64,000 nucleotides of DNA from the NCBI GenBank assembly GCA_947496605.1, contig CANMDF010000004.1, positions 398,689 through 462,688 on the forward strand, read 5' to 3'. Each line of letters begins with the position of its first letter. Position 1 is the stretch's first letter. The notes under the pieces were generated by a model. It searched no databases. It was not told where the DNA came from and worked only from the letters and a program-made list of their open reading frames with translations. The position numbers and the translations under genes are program-made. Origin of the DNA: an uncultured Paracoccaceae bacterium. Lineage in GTDB: Bacteria > Pseudomonadota > Alphaproteobacteria > Rhodobacterales > Rhodobacteraceae. Positions 17,609-28,500 of the stretch are shown here, piece after piece.

Positions 17609-19887
17609 CCGCATTTTGAAAACCCACACGACCCACATGTCATACAGCCCTCGACCATGCGGAGGTCATAAGCCCCACATGACGAACAGGCCTTGCCGCG
17701 TGGTCCACCATTGATCGCAACGACGTCCGCCTGCGGATCAGCTTTCAAGCCCATTCCTTCACCGGCAAGGAACCCGGTTGAGATCATGTGCTTTTCGATG
17801 ACACCACCGATGGCTGCGAGAATGGAGGGCACGTATTTGCCTTGCATCCAAGCACCACCGCGCGGGTCAAACACCGCTTTCAATTCTTCCACCACGAACG
17901 ATACATCGCCACCCCGACGGAACACCGCCGAAATCATACGCGTCAGCGCAACGGTCCACGCAAAATGCTCCATATTCTTGGAGTTGATGAACACCTCAAA
18001 AGGACGCCGGTGCCCTGCAATGACCAGATCGTTGACAGTGATGTAGATTGCATGCTCGCTATCGGGCCACTTTAGCTTGTAAGTTGCGCCGTCCAATTCC
18101 TGCGGGCGATCCAGCGGTTCGGACATATAGACAACCTCAGCGCCTTCATCTTCAGTGCGCACTTGTGCGGGCACCTCTGATGGCGACGCTTCTTCGGATA
18201 CAGATAGCACCGATCCTGTCACATCGTTTGGCCGGTATGTTGTGCAGCCTTTACAGCCCTGATCCCAAGCGGCCATATAAACCTCTTTGAAGGCATCAAA
18301 ACTGATGTCTTCGGGGCAATTGATCGTTTTGGAAATCGAGCTGTCGATCCATTTCTGCGCCGCAGCCTGCATGCGCACGTGATCAAGCGGGGCCAGCGTC
18401 TGCGCGTTCACAAAATAGTCTGGTAACGCTTCGTCACCTTTGAGGTCACGCCATAGCTGAACCGCATAGTCGACGACTTCTTCTTCTGTGCGCGACCCAT
18501 CTTTTTGTAGAACCTTGCGGGTGTAAGCATAAGCAAACACAGGTTCGATTCCGGACGACACATTGCCTGCGTAAAGACTAATCGTTCCTGTCGGCGCAAT
18601 TGAAGTCAAAAGCGCATTTCGTATGCCATTTTGACGTATTGCCTCCCTGACATCGCTATCCATGTCCTGCATCGCACCACTCGCCAAGAACTGCTCGGCA
18701 TCAAAAAGCGGGAAAGCGCCCTTCTCTTTCGCCAAGTCTACGGACGCCAAGTAAGCGGCGCGGGCGATCTGATGCATCCATTTGTCTGTTTGCGCGGCCG
18801 CCTCTTCTGACCCATAACGCAGACCCACCATTAGCAAAGCATCGGCAAGCCCTGTCACACCCAAACCAATGCGACGCTTTGCTTTGGCTTCTGCCTGTTG
18901 CGCTTCGAGTGGGAACCGCGATGCGTCTACCACGTTGTCCATCATGCGCACGGCCGTTGCGACCAAATCCGTCAAAGCAACTTCGTCTAACGCAGCGGCA
19001 TCATCGAATGGATCATTTACTAAACGCGCCATGTTGATCGACCCCAGCAAACACGCCCCGTAAGGTGGCAATGGCTGTTCACCACAAGGGTTGGTTGCGG
19101 CAATCGTTTCGCAGTAATTCAGGTTATTCATCTGGTTGATGCGGTCGATAAAGATCACACCAGGTTCTGCGTAGTCGTAAGTGGATTGCATGATCGCATC
19201 CCACAACGCGCGCGCTTGGACCGTACGATACACTTCTTCGCCAAAGACCAAATCCCACGGGCCATCTGCCTTGACCGCTTCCATAAATGGATCAGTGATC
19301 AGCACAGACATATTGAACATCCGCAGACGTGCAGGGTCCGATTTAGCTGTAATGAAATCTTCGACATCAGGGTGATCGCAGCGCATCGTCGCCATCATTG
19401 CACCTCGGCGTGATCCAGCGGACATGATTGTGCGGCACATTGCATCCCACACATCCATGAACGACAACGGCCCCGAGGCGTCCGCCGCCACACCCTTTAC
19501 GTCAGCTCCTTTGGGTCGAATGGTTGAGAAATCATAACCAATCCCGCCGCCCTGCTGCATAGTCAGCGCCGCTTCCTTTAGCATGTCGAATATACCGCCC
19601 ATGCTGTCAGGCACTGTGCCCATAACAAAACAATTAAACAGAGTAACCGAACGGGCCGTCCCTGCCCCCGCTGTGATGCGACCCGCGGGGAGATATTTAA
19701 AATCCGCCAACGCGCCGTAGAACTTGTCTTCCCATGCTTTGGGATCATCCTCAACCGAGGCTAAGGCCCCTGCAATGCGCCGCCATGTGTCCTCAACCGT
19801 GTCATCAATCGGTGCGCCATCTGCCTCTTTGAACCGGTACTTCATATCCCAGATCTGTTCAGCAATAGGGGCAGAAAACGCAGTCAT
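17605..19887 (-). CDS. nrdJ: Adenosylcobalamin-dependent (class II) ribonucleotide reductase
   Basis: The enzyme makes deoxyribonucleotides using B12 instead of oxygen or glycyl radicals. The protein has 760 residues. It shows TLFNCFVMG (first redox Cys region), NPCGEQPLPPYGACLLGSINMA (active-site Cys/Glu block), RRIGLGVTGLADALL, and SIAPTGTISLYAGNVSSGIEPVFAY. The C-terminal end is a Cys-rich tail (CSSCGAY...CMTCGSCGFSKCG) like a zinc ribbon. The chosen ATG has TAGGAG upstream and fits the family; a start at 19944 would add 19 residues. It is convergent with the riboswitch-controlled uptake operon, so the B12 consumer sits beside the B12 importer. Confidence 0.95.
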   Translation of the reverse strand: MTAFSAPIAEQIWDMKYRFKEADGAPIDDTVEDTWRRIAGALASVEDDPKAWEDKFYGALADFKYLPAGRITAGAGTARSVTLFNCFVMGTVPDSMGGIFDMLKEAALTMQQGGGIGYDFSTIRPKGADVKGVAADASGPLSFMDVWDAMCRTIMSAGSRRGAMMATMRCDHPDVEDFITAKSDPARLRMFNMSVLITDPFMEAVKADGPWDLVFGEEVYRTVQARALWDAIMQSTYDYAEPGVIFIDRINQMNNLNYCETIAATNPCGEQPLPPYGACLLGSINMARLVNDPFDDAAALDEVALTDLVATAVRMMDNVVDASRFPLEAQQAEAKAKRRIGLGVTGLADALLMVGLRYGSEEAAAQTDKWMHQIARAAYLASVDLAKEKGAFPLFDAEQFLASGAMQDMDSDVREAIRQNGIRNALLTSIAPTGTISLYAGNVSSGIEPVFAYAYTRKVLQKDGSRTEEEVVDYAVQLWRDLKGDEALPDYFVNAQTLAPLDHVRMQAAAQKWIDSSISKTINCPEDISFDAFKEVYMAAWDQGCKGCTTYRPNDVTGSVLSVSEEASPSEVPAQVRTEDEGAEVVYMSEPLDRPQELDGATYKLKWPDSEHAIYITVNDLVIAGHRRPFEVFINSKNMEHFAWTVALTRMISAVFRRGGDVSFVVEELKAVFDPRGGAWMQGKYVPSILAAIGGVIEKHMISTGFLAGEGMGLKADPQADVVAINGGPRGKACSSCGAYDLRMVEGCMTCGSCGFSKCG

Positions 19888-20079
19888 GGCGGGGAATCTC
19901 CTATAGGGCAGCAGGCAAGACCTGCATATTACGGGGTTGGACAAAACTTTGGAATGATAAAATCATCTACCATATATTGTGGTTGATCTCAAGGTTCACA
20001 CCACATAAACCTTTCTCGCTGCCATCATTGATATCTCGATGACGCGCCTTACCTCTAGTGCTCATCCCGGGGGGGATAG

Positions 20080-20511
20080 ATGTCGAAAACCGTTCATATG
20101 CTTAAATTATCTGTCGGCACCGAAGACGTTGCCGGACTGGAAGCATGGCAATCGACACGGCGCGCGCAGTCCGATGACGGATTGCCGCGCCATGTTACTC
20201 GGATGTGGCCCAAACGCGGTGAAGAAATTCTGAACGGCGGATCGATCTTTTGGGTGATTAAAGGCGTTATCCTGTGTCGCCAACCCATCCAACGACTCGA
20301 TGAATATATCGGCGCCGATGGTATCCGCAGATGCGCTATCACATGCAAGCCTGGGCTGATCCGGGTTGAGGCCACACCAAAACGGGCATTCCAAGGCTGG
20401 CGCTATCTGGCTGTCGCAGATGCCCCGCGTGATCTGCCAGAGGGACGCCAAGATGAAGACCCGTTGCCGCCAGAGTTATCCAAAGCCTTGGCCGCAATTG
20501 GTGTGCGTTAA
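20080..20511 (+). CDS. DUF1489 family protein
   Basis: The protein has 143 residues and no membrane helix. The beginning MSKTVHMLKLSVGTEDV, the centre VTRMWPKRGEEILNGGSIFWVIKG, and QPIQRLDEYIGADGIRRC are characteristic of DUF1489, a small family widespread in alphaproteobacteria with no known function. GGGGGG lies a few bases upstream of the ATG. It is a single gene between nrdJ (divergent) and a YkgJ-type gene on the same strand 61 bases further on. Confidence 0.85.
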   Translation: MSKTVHMLKLSVGTEDVAGLEAWQSTRRAQSDDGLPRHVTRMWPKRGEEILNGGSIFWVIKGVILCRQPIQRLDEYIGADGIRRCAITCKPGLIRVEATPKRAFQGWRYLAVADAPRDLPEGRQDEDPLPPELSKALAAIGVR

Positions 20512-20572
20512 AGGCCACTAGACGGCCCCTGACCCGCCTTTATAGTCAGCACGAGACAAAGGGCAGTCACCT

Positions 20573-21364
20573 ATGAAACCAACATCGTCACGCGCAGCCC
20601 GCAGGCTGGCCCAAAAGGGCGGAAAATCAGCCGGACTGACGGTTTCTGATCTGATTAACCGCGTGGCGAAAGCGAAGATCAAAGGTATCGACAAAGCACT
20701 GCAAGATCGCAGCAAGCGTATCCTGACCTCATATCTGGAAACGGCCATCACCTACAAAATGCCCATAAAGAAAGTGGTGGATGAAATGGCCAGCGGACAA
20801 GCAGCTTGGCGACTGGGCCATGCTGTACGAGATGAAATTCTTAAGAACCCACCTGAGGCCGTGACCAATGCCGCCTGTGCGCAAGGATGCGCGTTTTGCT
20901 GCATTCTGTCAGGTGGCGAAGGTGGTGTCATCACCAGCTTTGAGGCAGAAAACCTTTCTACCGCCTTAGCGCCTCTTGCAGGCCAGCCCGATGGACGTGT
21001 TTGGCATCCCGAGGCCTGCCCCGCCCTCGATCCTGATACGCGCAGCTGCCGGGCCTATGACAGCCGTCCGATGATTTGCCGTTCTTTCTTATCGACGGAT
21101 GCGACGGCTTGTGAGCGCAATGCTGAAGGCGCGACAGAACAGGGCGCCGGATTGCTGGGCAGTCACCTTGATTACCTGACGGTACACGCCTTGTGCCGCC
21201 AAGCGCTCAAGGGCATCACGCAGGTCCACACCCACAGCATGTCTGTAGTGGCCGCAGCCGCGATTGACGGCGTTGATCCCGCCGAACGCGCAGGCATCAC
21301 GCGCCACAAGCCGTCAGCGCTTGAGCGGGCCTGCAGCGATGGTGCGAAAGCTGCACAAGCTTAG
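20573..21364 (+). CDS. YkgJ-family cysteine-cluster protein
   Basis: The protein has 263 residues. The centre has CAQGCAFCC (about residue 102-110) and CPALDPDTRSCRAYDSRPMICRSF, matching the Cys pattern of the YkgJ / Fe-S-oxidoreductase-like family (PF03692) thought to bind zinc or an Fe-S cluster. The N-terminal 100 residues are basic and helical and do not resemble the minimal YkgJ domain, so this is a longer version. No signal peptide. Function unknown. It is followed after about 100 bases by a small membrane-protein gene on the same strand. Confidence 0.82.
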   Translation: MKPTSSRAARRLAQKGGKSAGLTVSDLINRVAKAKIKGIDKALQDRSKRILTSYLETAITYKMPIKKVVDEMASGQAAWRLGHAVRDEILKNPPEAVTNAACAQGCAFCCILSGGEGGVITSFEAENLSTALAPLAGQPDGRVWHPEACPALDPDTRSCRAYDSRPMICRSFLSTDATACERNAEGATEQGAGLLGSHLDYLTVHALCRQALKGITQVHTHSMSVVAAAAIDGVDPAERAGITRHKPSALERACSDGAKAAQA

Positions 21365-21468
21365 TCCATTGCAGTGTTGACGCAGCGGCATGCACTGTCC
21401 CAGAGTGCCGAAATAAAGTAGCGAAATTTCAAAAAGATAAGGTGCGGTGCACCCCCAAAGGACAGATC

Positions 21469-21864
21469 ATGCAAAAAGAATCCACCCAACAGATTATCGA
21501 TGACTTGGCACGGCGTATGCACACGCGTTACCTATTTTGGGGGTTCGTTTACGTGACACTTGGGTTGCTTAGCGTGATCCTTCCGATCCTTATTACCGTC
21601 GGCGCACTTTCGGACTATCAGCATATCCTGCCGCCACTTGCAGCCATCGTCGCCGCTGCGTTTGCGTTTCTCAAACCCCATGAATACGCGACAGGCTTTG
21701 ACGCGGGTACACAAGAAGCATGGAAGACCCAGATCGCCTATTCACTGGGTCAGTTAAACGACGCAGAGGTTTCGGCGTCTTTGGGCAGGGCGATTGATGT
21801 TACGACCTTCAAATACGGCGTACAGGTTGAAGATCGCGTCAAGCGTAAGTCCGAGGATACTTAG
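21469..21864 (+). CDS. Small membrane protein, unknown function
   Basis: The protein has 131 residues. Two adjacent membrane helices (about residues 20-42 and 47-65) follow a short amphipathic start (QQIIDDLARRMHTRY), and a soluble C-terminal half ends with a charged tail. This layout resembles SLATT/DUF4231-type proteins, but I cannot confirm membership. The ATG is supported by AAAGGAC six bases upstream; an in-frame start at 21442 has no site. Its end overlaps the end of the convergent hisG by four bases. Confidence 0.65.
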   Translation: MQKESTQQIIDDLARRMHTRYLFWGFVYVTLGLLSVILPILITVGALSDYQHILPPLAAIVAAAFAFLKPHEYATGFDAGTQEAWKTQIAYSLGQLNDAEVSASLGRAIDVTTFKYGVQVEDRVKRKSEDT

Positions 21865-22550
21865 ATCCCTAAGACCATCTGTAATGCTTTCAGCTTCGCA
21901 CGCTGTTCGTCTGTCCAATCCCGGCGGCGACCGCGAAACAAGGTCGCTTGACTGGCGTGAATCAAACCATCGTCCAAGATTTTCAACCCATTCGCGCGCA
22001 AGGTTTCCCCAGTTGAGGTGATATCAGCGATTGCCTCGGCGGTTTCGTTCTTGACGGTACCTTCTGTGGCGCCTTGGCTGTCGACCAGTTGATAGTCCGC
22101 CACACCTTGCTCGCGCAAAAACTCACGTACCAACCGGTGATATTTCGTCGCAATCCGCAACCGAAAACCGTGATTGCGCCGGAATGCAGCCGCTACGGCA
22201 TCAAGATCATCAAGCGTTGACACATCGACCCAAGCCTGCGGCACAGCGATGATCAGATCAGCCCCGCCAAAGCCCATCGGGGCCAGCTCGGCCACTTGCG
22301 CATCCCAATTGGCCAGCTTTTCGCGGACAAGATCAGAGCCGGTGACACCAAGATGGATATTTCCCGCGGCCAATTCGCGGGGAATTTCCCCTGCGGACAA
22401 GAGCACCAGTTCAACTCCGTCGATCCCGTCAACAGCACCCGCATATTCGCGGTCTGACCCCGACTTGCGCAGGCCCACGCCGCGCGCGCCAAACCAGTCA
22501 AAGGTCTTTTCCATCAATCTGCCCTTAGACGGCACACCCAGTTTCAACAT
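21861..22550 (-). CDS. hisG: ATP phosphoribosyltransferase catalytic subunit, short form
   Basis: HisG starts histidine synthesis by joining ATP and PRPP. At 229 residues this is the short form, lacking the C-terminal regulatory domain, and so needs HisZ. Features include LKLGVPSKGRLMEKT at the start, GVTGSDLVREKL, and the PRPP-site region VDSQGATEGTVKNETAEAIADITSTGETL. Its start overlaps the hisZ end by seven bases, so the two subunits are translationally coupled. Confidence 0.95.
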   Translation of the reverse strand: MLKLGVPSKGRLMEKTFDWFGARGVGLRKSGSDREYAGAVDGIDGVELVLLSAGEIPRELAAGNIHLGVTGSDLVREKLANWDAQVAELAPMGFGGADLIIAVPQAWVDVSTLDDLDAVAAAFRRNHGFRLRIATKYHRLVREFLREQGVADYQLVDSQGATEGTVKNETAEAIADITSTGETLRANGLKILDDGLIHASQATLFRGRRRDWTDEQRAKLKALQMVLGI

Positions 22551-23623
22551 GCGCGTATCCCCAAAGCCAGATCAGGACGGATGACACCACCCACTGCAGG
22601 CACCGCACGCCCTTGTCCCAAATGCGCAGTCAGCGCGTCATAGCGGCCGCCAGTTGCGACAGGTGGATGATCGGGGCGGTCAGTGGCGTAGAACCCAAAA
22701 ACGAACCCATCGTAATATTCCAACGACGTGCGGCCATAGCTGCCTTCAAACTCAAGCGTGCTGACATCGACACCCTGTGCGGTCAATGCATCCAGCCGCG
22801 CATCCATGCCAGAGACGGCGTCACCAATCGCCGGCATATCAACGGCAATGTCGCGCAACGCGCTCAACACATTCGGCGCCGTTTCCCGCAGTCCCAAAAT
22901 CGCATCGATCAACGCGATTTCCTCTGCCGCAATCGGTGCCGCAGCGGCATCGGCACGCAACGCGTCTATCCTGGCTTCAACCTCGCCTCTGCTGCGCAAA
23001 CCGATGTCCGCGCCTGCGTCAGTGAACGGATCATCCGCCGCCAACAAAGCCGCCCGTGCAGGCGTCACCTGACCCGATCCAAAGCGTTTCATCAACGCCC
23101 GGAAACGCCCCGGTCGCCAGATATGACGCAGCAAAGCCGCTTTGCGCGCCTCTGTCGTGCGCAAACCGCGCACCGCAGCCATGAGCACACCAATATCGCC
23201 AGTCGCCGCACGCACAGGCAGGTCAGCCAGACCTTCCGCAATAGCGGCAAATACCTCAGCATCTGCACCAGCAGGGTTCTGGCCGTCAAATACCTCATAC
23301 CCCACCTGCACATATTCATTGGCGCGGGTTTCATCGGTTTCTTGCTTGCGAAACACTTTGCCCGCGTAGGTATAGCGGGCGGGGTCAGCATGCGTTTCCA
23401 TATGCATCTGCACGACTGGAACAGTGAAATCAGGCCGCAAGACCATCTCACCTCGCAGCGGATCAGAGGTCAGGTAGGCGCGGGCACGAATGTCCTCGCC
23501 ATAAAGATCAAGCAAAGTGCCAGCAGGTTGCAGCACATCGGCCTTGACGACTTCGGCGCCTTTGGCGGCAAAGAGATCGCGCAAGCGACGTGCCTCGGTC
23601 AACGTATCAGCTGAGGTTGGCAT
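22544..23623 (-). CDS. hisZ: ATP phosphoribosyltransferase regulatory subunit
   Basis: HisZ is a class II tRNA-synthetase-like protein without aminoacylation activity that forms the hetero-octamer with short HisG and confers histidine feedback. The 359-residue protein has the HisRS-like motif 2 region (YAGKVFRKQETDETRANEYVQVGYEVFDG) and the C-terminal AVGGVIRPDLAL, but lacks the anticodon-binding domain. It overlaps hisS upstream by one base and hisG downstream by seven. The order hisS-hisZ-hisG is common in alphaproteobacteria. Confidence 0.93.
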   Translation of the reverse strand: MPTSADTLTEARRLRDLFAAKGAEVVKADVLQPAGTLLDLYGEDIRARAYLTSDPLRGEMVLRPDFTVPVVQMHMETHADPARYTYAGKVFRKQETDETRANEYVQVGYEVFDGQNPAGADAEVFAAIAEGLADLPVRAATGDIGVLMAAVRGLRTTEARKAALLRHIWRPGRFRALMKRFGSGQVTPARAALLAADDPFTDAGADIGLRSRGEVEARIDALRADAAAAPIAAEEIALIDAILGLRETAPNVLSALRDIAVDMPAIGDAVSGMDARLDALTAQGVDVSTLEFEGSYGRTSLEYYDGFVFGFYATDRPDHPPVATGGRYDALTAHLGQGRAVPAVGGVIRPDLALGIRAC

Positions 23624-25281
23624 CAGTCCTGCCCATCCAAAATTTCACGCACCTTTGCGATCATCTGATCGCGCGGCACCTCATATTGGCTCGGGCGGTC
23701 TTTCCACTCTTCCAGCGTCGCGTTCTTGGCAATTTCAGCCCCGAGGATCAGGTCCTTGATCTGGACAATGCCTTTGTCGAATTCATCGCTACCCGCGATG
23801 ATGGCAACTGGCGACTGGCGCTTGTCGGCATACTTCAACTGATTGCCAAAGTTCTTTGGATTGCCCAGGTAAACCTCGGCCCGGATCCCCGCATTGCGCA
23901 GGTCAGCAACCATGGTTTGATAATCGGCCATCCGGTCACGGTCCATGACGGTGACAACAACGGGACCAACGGCAGTTTGATCCATGCGGCCTTTGGCACG
24001 CAAAGCGGCCAGTAGACGATCCACTCCAATGGAGACACCGGTCGCAGGGACCTCTTGACCGGTGAACCGCTTGACCAGATCATCATAGCGCCCACCGCCG
24101 GCAACAGAGCCAAAGTTGCGAGGGCGGCCTTTGTCGTCTTTGATTTCGAAGGTGAGTTCGGCTTCGTATACCGGCCCAGTGTAGTAACCGAGGCCACGGA
24201 CAACCGAAGGGTCAATGACGATGCGGTCAGGGCCATAACCCTGAGCATCCAGCAGATCTGCAATCTCGGCCAGTTCAGCAACGCCCTCTTCACCGATTTC
24301 AGATCGCTGCCCATGATCAACAACCGCATGACTAACCAGATCGCTAAGCTCGGTAATTGTAGCAAAACTAATAAGCCGCTCAATCTCGTCTTCAGTTCCA
24401 GATACCCGCAGGTCACTAAGTCGGGCAGAAATCGCTTCAAAGCTCTCATTGCTTCCGTCGAACAGGCGGGATTGGTAAAAGCCGGGCATCAGCTTGACAG
24501 TGCCTTCGTTATTCCATTTTTCCAAAACGCGATCGCGTGCAAACATAAAGCCCATCACCACATCGGCCTGCGCTTCACTCAGCCCAGCGCCTTTGGTAAA
24601 GTCCCCGCTGGCATCCTTGCGGCCTTCACCCAATAACGCACGCACGCCGTCTGTCCCCAAACGGTCCAGCTTATCAATCGCACGCAACACGATCCCACGC
24701 TCGGCTTCTTTATCATCGCCCGCAAGCCCGGCGACTTCCATCACACCATTTAGCACTTTGCGGTTGTTCACGCGGATCACATAATCACCACGGTCAATTC
24801 CCACGGCCTCCAACGTGTCCGACAACATCGCGCAAATCTCGGCATCTGCAGCCACAGAACTGGCCCCAACCGTATCCGCATCACACTGATAAAATTGACG
24901 AAAACGTCCCGGTCCGGGCTTTTCATTGCGCCAGACGGGCCCCATCGCATAGCGACGATAGGGGAAAGGTAGGTCATTGCGATACTGTGCGGCGACCCGC
25001 GCAAGCGGTGCGGTCAGATCATAACGCAGGGCCAACCAATCGTTGTCTTCTTCCCACGCAAAAACACCCTCATTGGGGCGGTCAACGTCAGGCAAGAACT
25101 TGCCCAGCGCTTCGACCGTTTCCACAGCAGAGGTCTCTAACGCGTCAAAACCATAGCGATGATAAACACCCGCAATCGTGCTCAGCATTTCATTGCGCGC
25201 AGTCACGTCCGCGCCAAAATAATCCTGAAAGCCTTTCGGCGTTTGTGCCTTGGGGCGCGGTTGCTTTTTGATCTTGGCCAT
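23623..25281 (-). CDS. hisS: Histidyl-tRNA synthetase
   Basis: The enzyme charges tRNA-His. From the chosen ATG ([21 protein letters not shown]) the protein has 552 residues, longer than the usual 420-or-so because of an expanded middle part, as seen in alphaproteobacteria. Motif 2 is [24 protein letters not shown]; the HisA-type motif is [14 protein letters not shown]; motif 3 is [14 protein letters not shown] frame extension to 25431 is open but does not match the family. It is divergent from slyX, with about 105 bases between starts. Confidence 0.95.
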   Translation of the reverse strand: MAKIKKQPRPKAQTPKGFQDYFGADVTARNEMLSTIAGVYHRYGFDALETSAVETVEALGKFLPDVDRPNEGVFAWEEDNDWLALRYDLTAPLARVAAQYRNDLPFPYRRYAMGPVWRNEKPGPGRFRQFYQCDADTVGASSVAADAEICAMLSDTLEAVGIDRGDYVIRVNNRKVLNGVMEVAGLAGDDKEAERGIVLRAIDKLDRLGTDGVRALLGEGRKDASGDFTKGAGLSEAQADVVMGFMFARDRVLEKWNNEGTVKLMPGFYQSRLFDGSNESFEAISARLSDLRVSGTEDEIERLISFATITELSDLVSHAVVDHGQRSEIGEEGVAELAEIADLLDAQGYGPDRIVIDPSVVRGLGYYTGPVYEAELTFEIKDDKGRPRNFGSVAGGGRYDDLVKRFTGQEVPATGVSIGVDRLLAALRAKGRMDQTAVGPVVVTVMDRDRMADYQTMVADLRNAGIRAEVYLGNPKNFGNQLKYADKRQSPVAIIAGSDEFDKGIVQIKDLILGAEIAKNATLEEWKDRPSQYEVPRDQMIAKVREILDGQD

Positions 25282-25386
25282 TGGGTTAGTCCTGCTGGTC
25301 ACTTGCTGTCCCGCGCCGTTTACCCTGCCAATGTCACAGGAGCAATGCAGTCGTGACTTCCCAGACTGATCCATTTGCGCTAGGCC

Positions 25387-25596
25387 ATGCGAATGGCTGA
25401 CCTGATGCACCTTGAAGAACAAATCGCCCACCTTACCCGCACGGTTGAGGAGCTGTCAGATATCGTCGCGCGCCAAGAGACCGAGCTTGCAGTGGCGCAG
25501 CGCAGGTTAGCTATTTTGATGGAACGCGAAGCAGGGCGCGAAATGGATGCAGGCGGCACTGTGCCGCTGGCAGATCAGCGTCCTCCACACTGGTAA
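25387..25596 (+). CDS. slyX: SlyX-like coiled-coil protein
   Basis: The protein has up to 69 residues. A short coiled coil ([36 protein letters not shown]) and the C-terminal [10 protein letters not shown] match SlyX, a small cytoplasmic protein of unclear function. In-frame ATGs at 25393 and 25405 are alternatives. It is convergent with dnaE, whose stop is two bases beyond. Confidence 0.88.
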   Translation: MRMADLMHLEEQIAHLTRTVEELSDIVARQETELAVAQRRLAILMEREAGREMDAGGTVPLADQRPPHW

Positions 25597-25597
25597 A

Positions 25598-28500
25598 TCA
25601 GGCGTCTTCCACCTCAATCACGCCACCCAAGGACCGGATAGCGCCTTTGATCTGCGGATTAACCGGAAACTCTTCGCCTAGGTCTAACTCGACTTCACCC
25701 GGCAAATCATCATGCATTAGGCAGAAATATACTGGTCCACGACTTGCGCGGACAGCCCCGCCTGACGCATTCGCAAGCACGCTTTGAACCGAACCAATCA
25801 CCTCCGGCCCGTCAATAAACACTCGCAAACCGGCCCCACCTGCGTCAGCTACCACAGCATCAACTGGCCCCACCGAGCGGCCCAGCAATTTCAACTGGTC
25901 CGCTTCCATTGTGGCCTCGCAGGTCAGAACAACCTGACTGCCTGTTTCCAAAAACTCGCGGGCCACCTCAAGCGTGTCTGAGAACAACGTGACCTCATAC
26001 TGTCCGGTCGGATCAGACAATTGTGCGAATGCAAAGCGATTGCCGCGTGCAGATTTGCGTTCCTGCCGGCCCGAAACCGTGCCTGCCATTTTCACAACGC
26101 AGGCCCCACGCTCGGCCTTGGCGATGACTTCATCAAGTGTCAGGACCTGTTTGCGTTTCAGCGCACCCATGTAGTCATCCAACGGATGGCCGGACAAATA
26201 GAACCCGATGGCTTTGAACTCTTCGGCTAGACGCTCTGCAGGCAACCAATCTTCGCCGCCCATCAAACGCGGCTCCTGTAGATCATCGCCCGCATCGCCA
26301 AACAGCGACACTTGATTGGACGATTTTTGTTCATGGATGGCCGCTGAATAAGCCGTCAGCGCATCCAAGCTCATCATCACGCGGCGGCGGTTCGGATCAA
26401 GCACATCAAATGCACCGGCCCGCGCCAGCATTTCCAAAGGCCGTTTGCTGATCCGCTTGAGGTCACAGCGCCGCGCAAAATCAAAGAGGTTTACAAACTC
26501 TTTGTCGCCCCGCCCTTCGACGATAAGTTTCATCGCTTCGACGCCCACGTTCTTCAGCGCGCCCAGCGCATAGACCAGCTTTTGATCTTTCACATCGAAC
26601 GTCGCCATTGAACGGTTCACGCAAGGCGGGGTATATTCAATCCCAAGCCCCTTTTTCACCTCTTGGAAATAGACGCCCAGCTTATCGGTCAGATGAATAT
26701 CGCAGTTCATGACGCCGGCCATAAACTCGACCGGATGGTTCGCCTTTAGCCAAGCTGTTTGATAGCTGACCACGGCATAGGCCGCCGCGTGGGACTTGTT
26801 AAAACCGTAGTTAGCGAATTTCTCCAAAAGATCGAAAACCTCGCGGGCTTTCTTGGGCTCAACCCCGTTGGCCTTGGCCCCTTCCTCGAACTTCGGGCGT
26901 TCCTTGGCCATTTCCTCGGCGATCTTCTTACCCATCGCACGGCGCAGCAGATCGGCACCGCCAAGGCTATAACCCGCCATAACCTGCGCGATCTCCATCA
27001 CTTGTTCTTGGTAAACGATGATGCCTTGGGTTTCCTTGAGGATATGGTCAATCGACGGGTGGATCGATTCCAAATCCTTCTGCCCGTTTTTCACTTCGCA
27101 ATAAGTCGGGATATTCTCCATCGGGCCAGGACGGTAAAGCGCCACCAAGGCCACAATATCTTCGATACAGTTCGGCTTCATGCGCTTAAGCGCATCCATC
27201 ATACCGCTGGATTCCACCTGAAACACAGCTGTTGTCTTGGCGCTGGAATAAAGAGCATAGGATTTTTCGTCATCCAGCGGGATCGCCCCGATGTCGTATT
27301 CAAACCCTTCCAGCACATCGTAAAGCTTGGTGCCATCTGCCGCCTCGTTTAGCGGACGTCCTGCTTTCCTAATCAGCTCAACGGCGTTCTGAATAACAGT
27401 CAGCGTTTTCAGACCCAGAAAGTCGAACTTGACCAAACCGGCCTGCTCGACCCATTTCATATTGAACTGGGTCGCAGGCATATCTGAGCGCGGGTCTTGA
27501 TAAAGTGGGACAAGTTCGTCCAGTGGACGGTCCCCAATCACCACACCTGCCGCGTGGGTTGACGCGTTGCGCAACAGCCCTTCAACCTGTTGGGCATATG
27601 TCAGCAAGCGGTCAACGACCTCTTCATTCTTGGCCTCTTCGCGCAAGCGGGGTTCATCCGCCAAGGCCTTTTCTATCGAAACCGGCTTCACACCCTCGAC
27701 AGGGATCATCTTCGACAGGCGATCCACCTGACCATAAGGCATTTGCAAAACACGGCCCACATCGCGCACGGCAGCTTTGGACAAGAGCGCACCAAAGGTG
27801 ATGATCTGCCCCACCTTATCGCGTCCATATTTTTCCTGCACATAGCGGATCACCTCTTCACGGCGGTCCATGCAAAAATCGATATCGAAGTCAGGCATCG
27901 ACACACGTTCAGGGTTCAGAAAGCGCTCGAACAGTAGCGAGTAGCGGAGCGGGTCCAGATCTGTGATCAACAGCGCATAAGCCACCAACGATCCAGCACC
28001 AGAGCCGCGGCCCGGCCCCACCGGAATACCCTCGTCCTTGGCCCATTTGATAAAGTCGGCCACGATCAGGAAATAGCCGGGAAATCCCATGCCCTCAATA
28101 ATGCCCAGCTCAAACTCAAGGCGTTTTTCGTATTCTGCCACATCAGCAGCATGCGGAATGACAGCCAGTCGCGCCTTCAGCCCTTCTTCAGCCTGACGGC
28201 GTAACTCCGCAACCTCATCATCGGCGAATTTGGGCAAGATCGGGTCACGTTTGTACGTTTTGAACGCACAGCGCTTGGCGATCTCAACTGTATTATCAAT
28301 CGCCTCGGGGAGGTCGGCGAACAAAGTCGCCATTTCCTGTGGCGACTTCATATAGTGCTGCGGGGTCAGTCGACGGCGCGCCTCTTGCTGATCAACGTAA
28401 GCCCCTTCGGAAATACAGATTAACGCGTCATGCGCCTCGTAGAGTTCGGTCTTGGGGAAATAGACATCATTGGTCGCAACCAGCGGCAGGCCTTTGGCGT

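Noticed and set aside
22613-23614. Plus-strand ORF of 333 codons opposite hisZ
   Set aside because: It is the antisense shadow of a confident gene; the product has no recognisable domain.
25282-25431. N-terminal extension of hisS by 50 residues
   Set aside because: It covers the divergent slyX promoter and start and does not resemble HisRS; the family start is at 25281.
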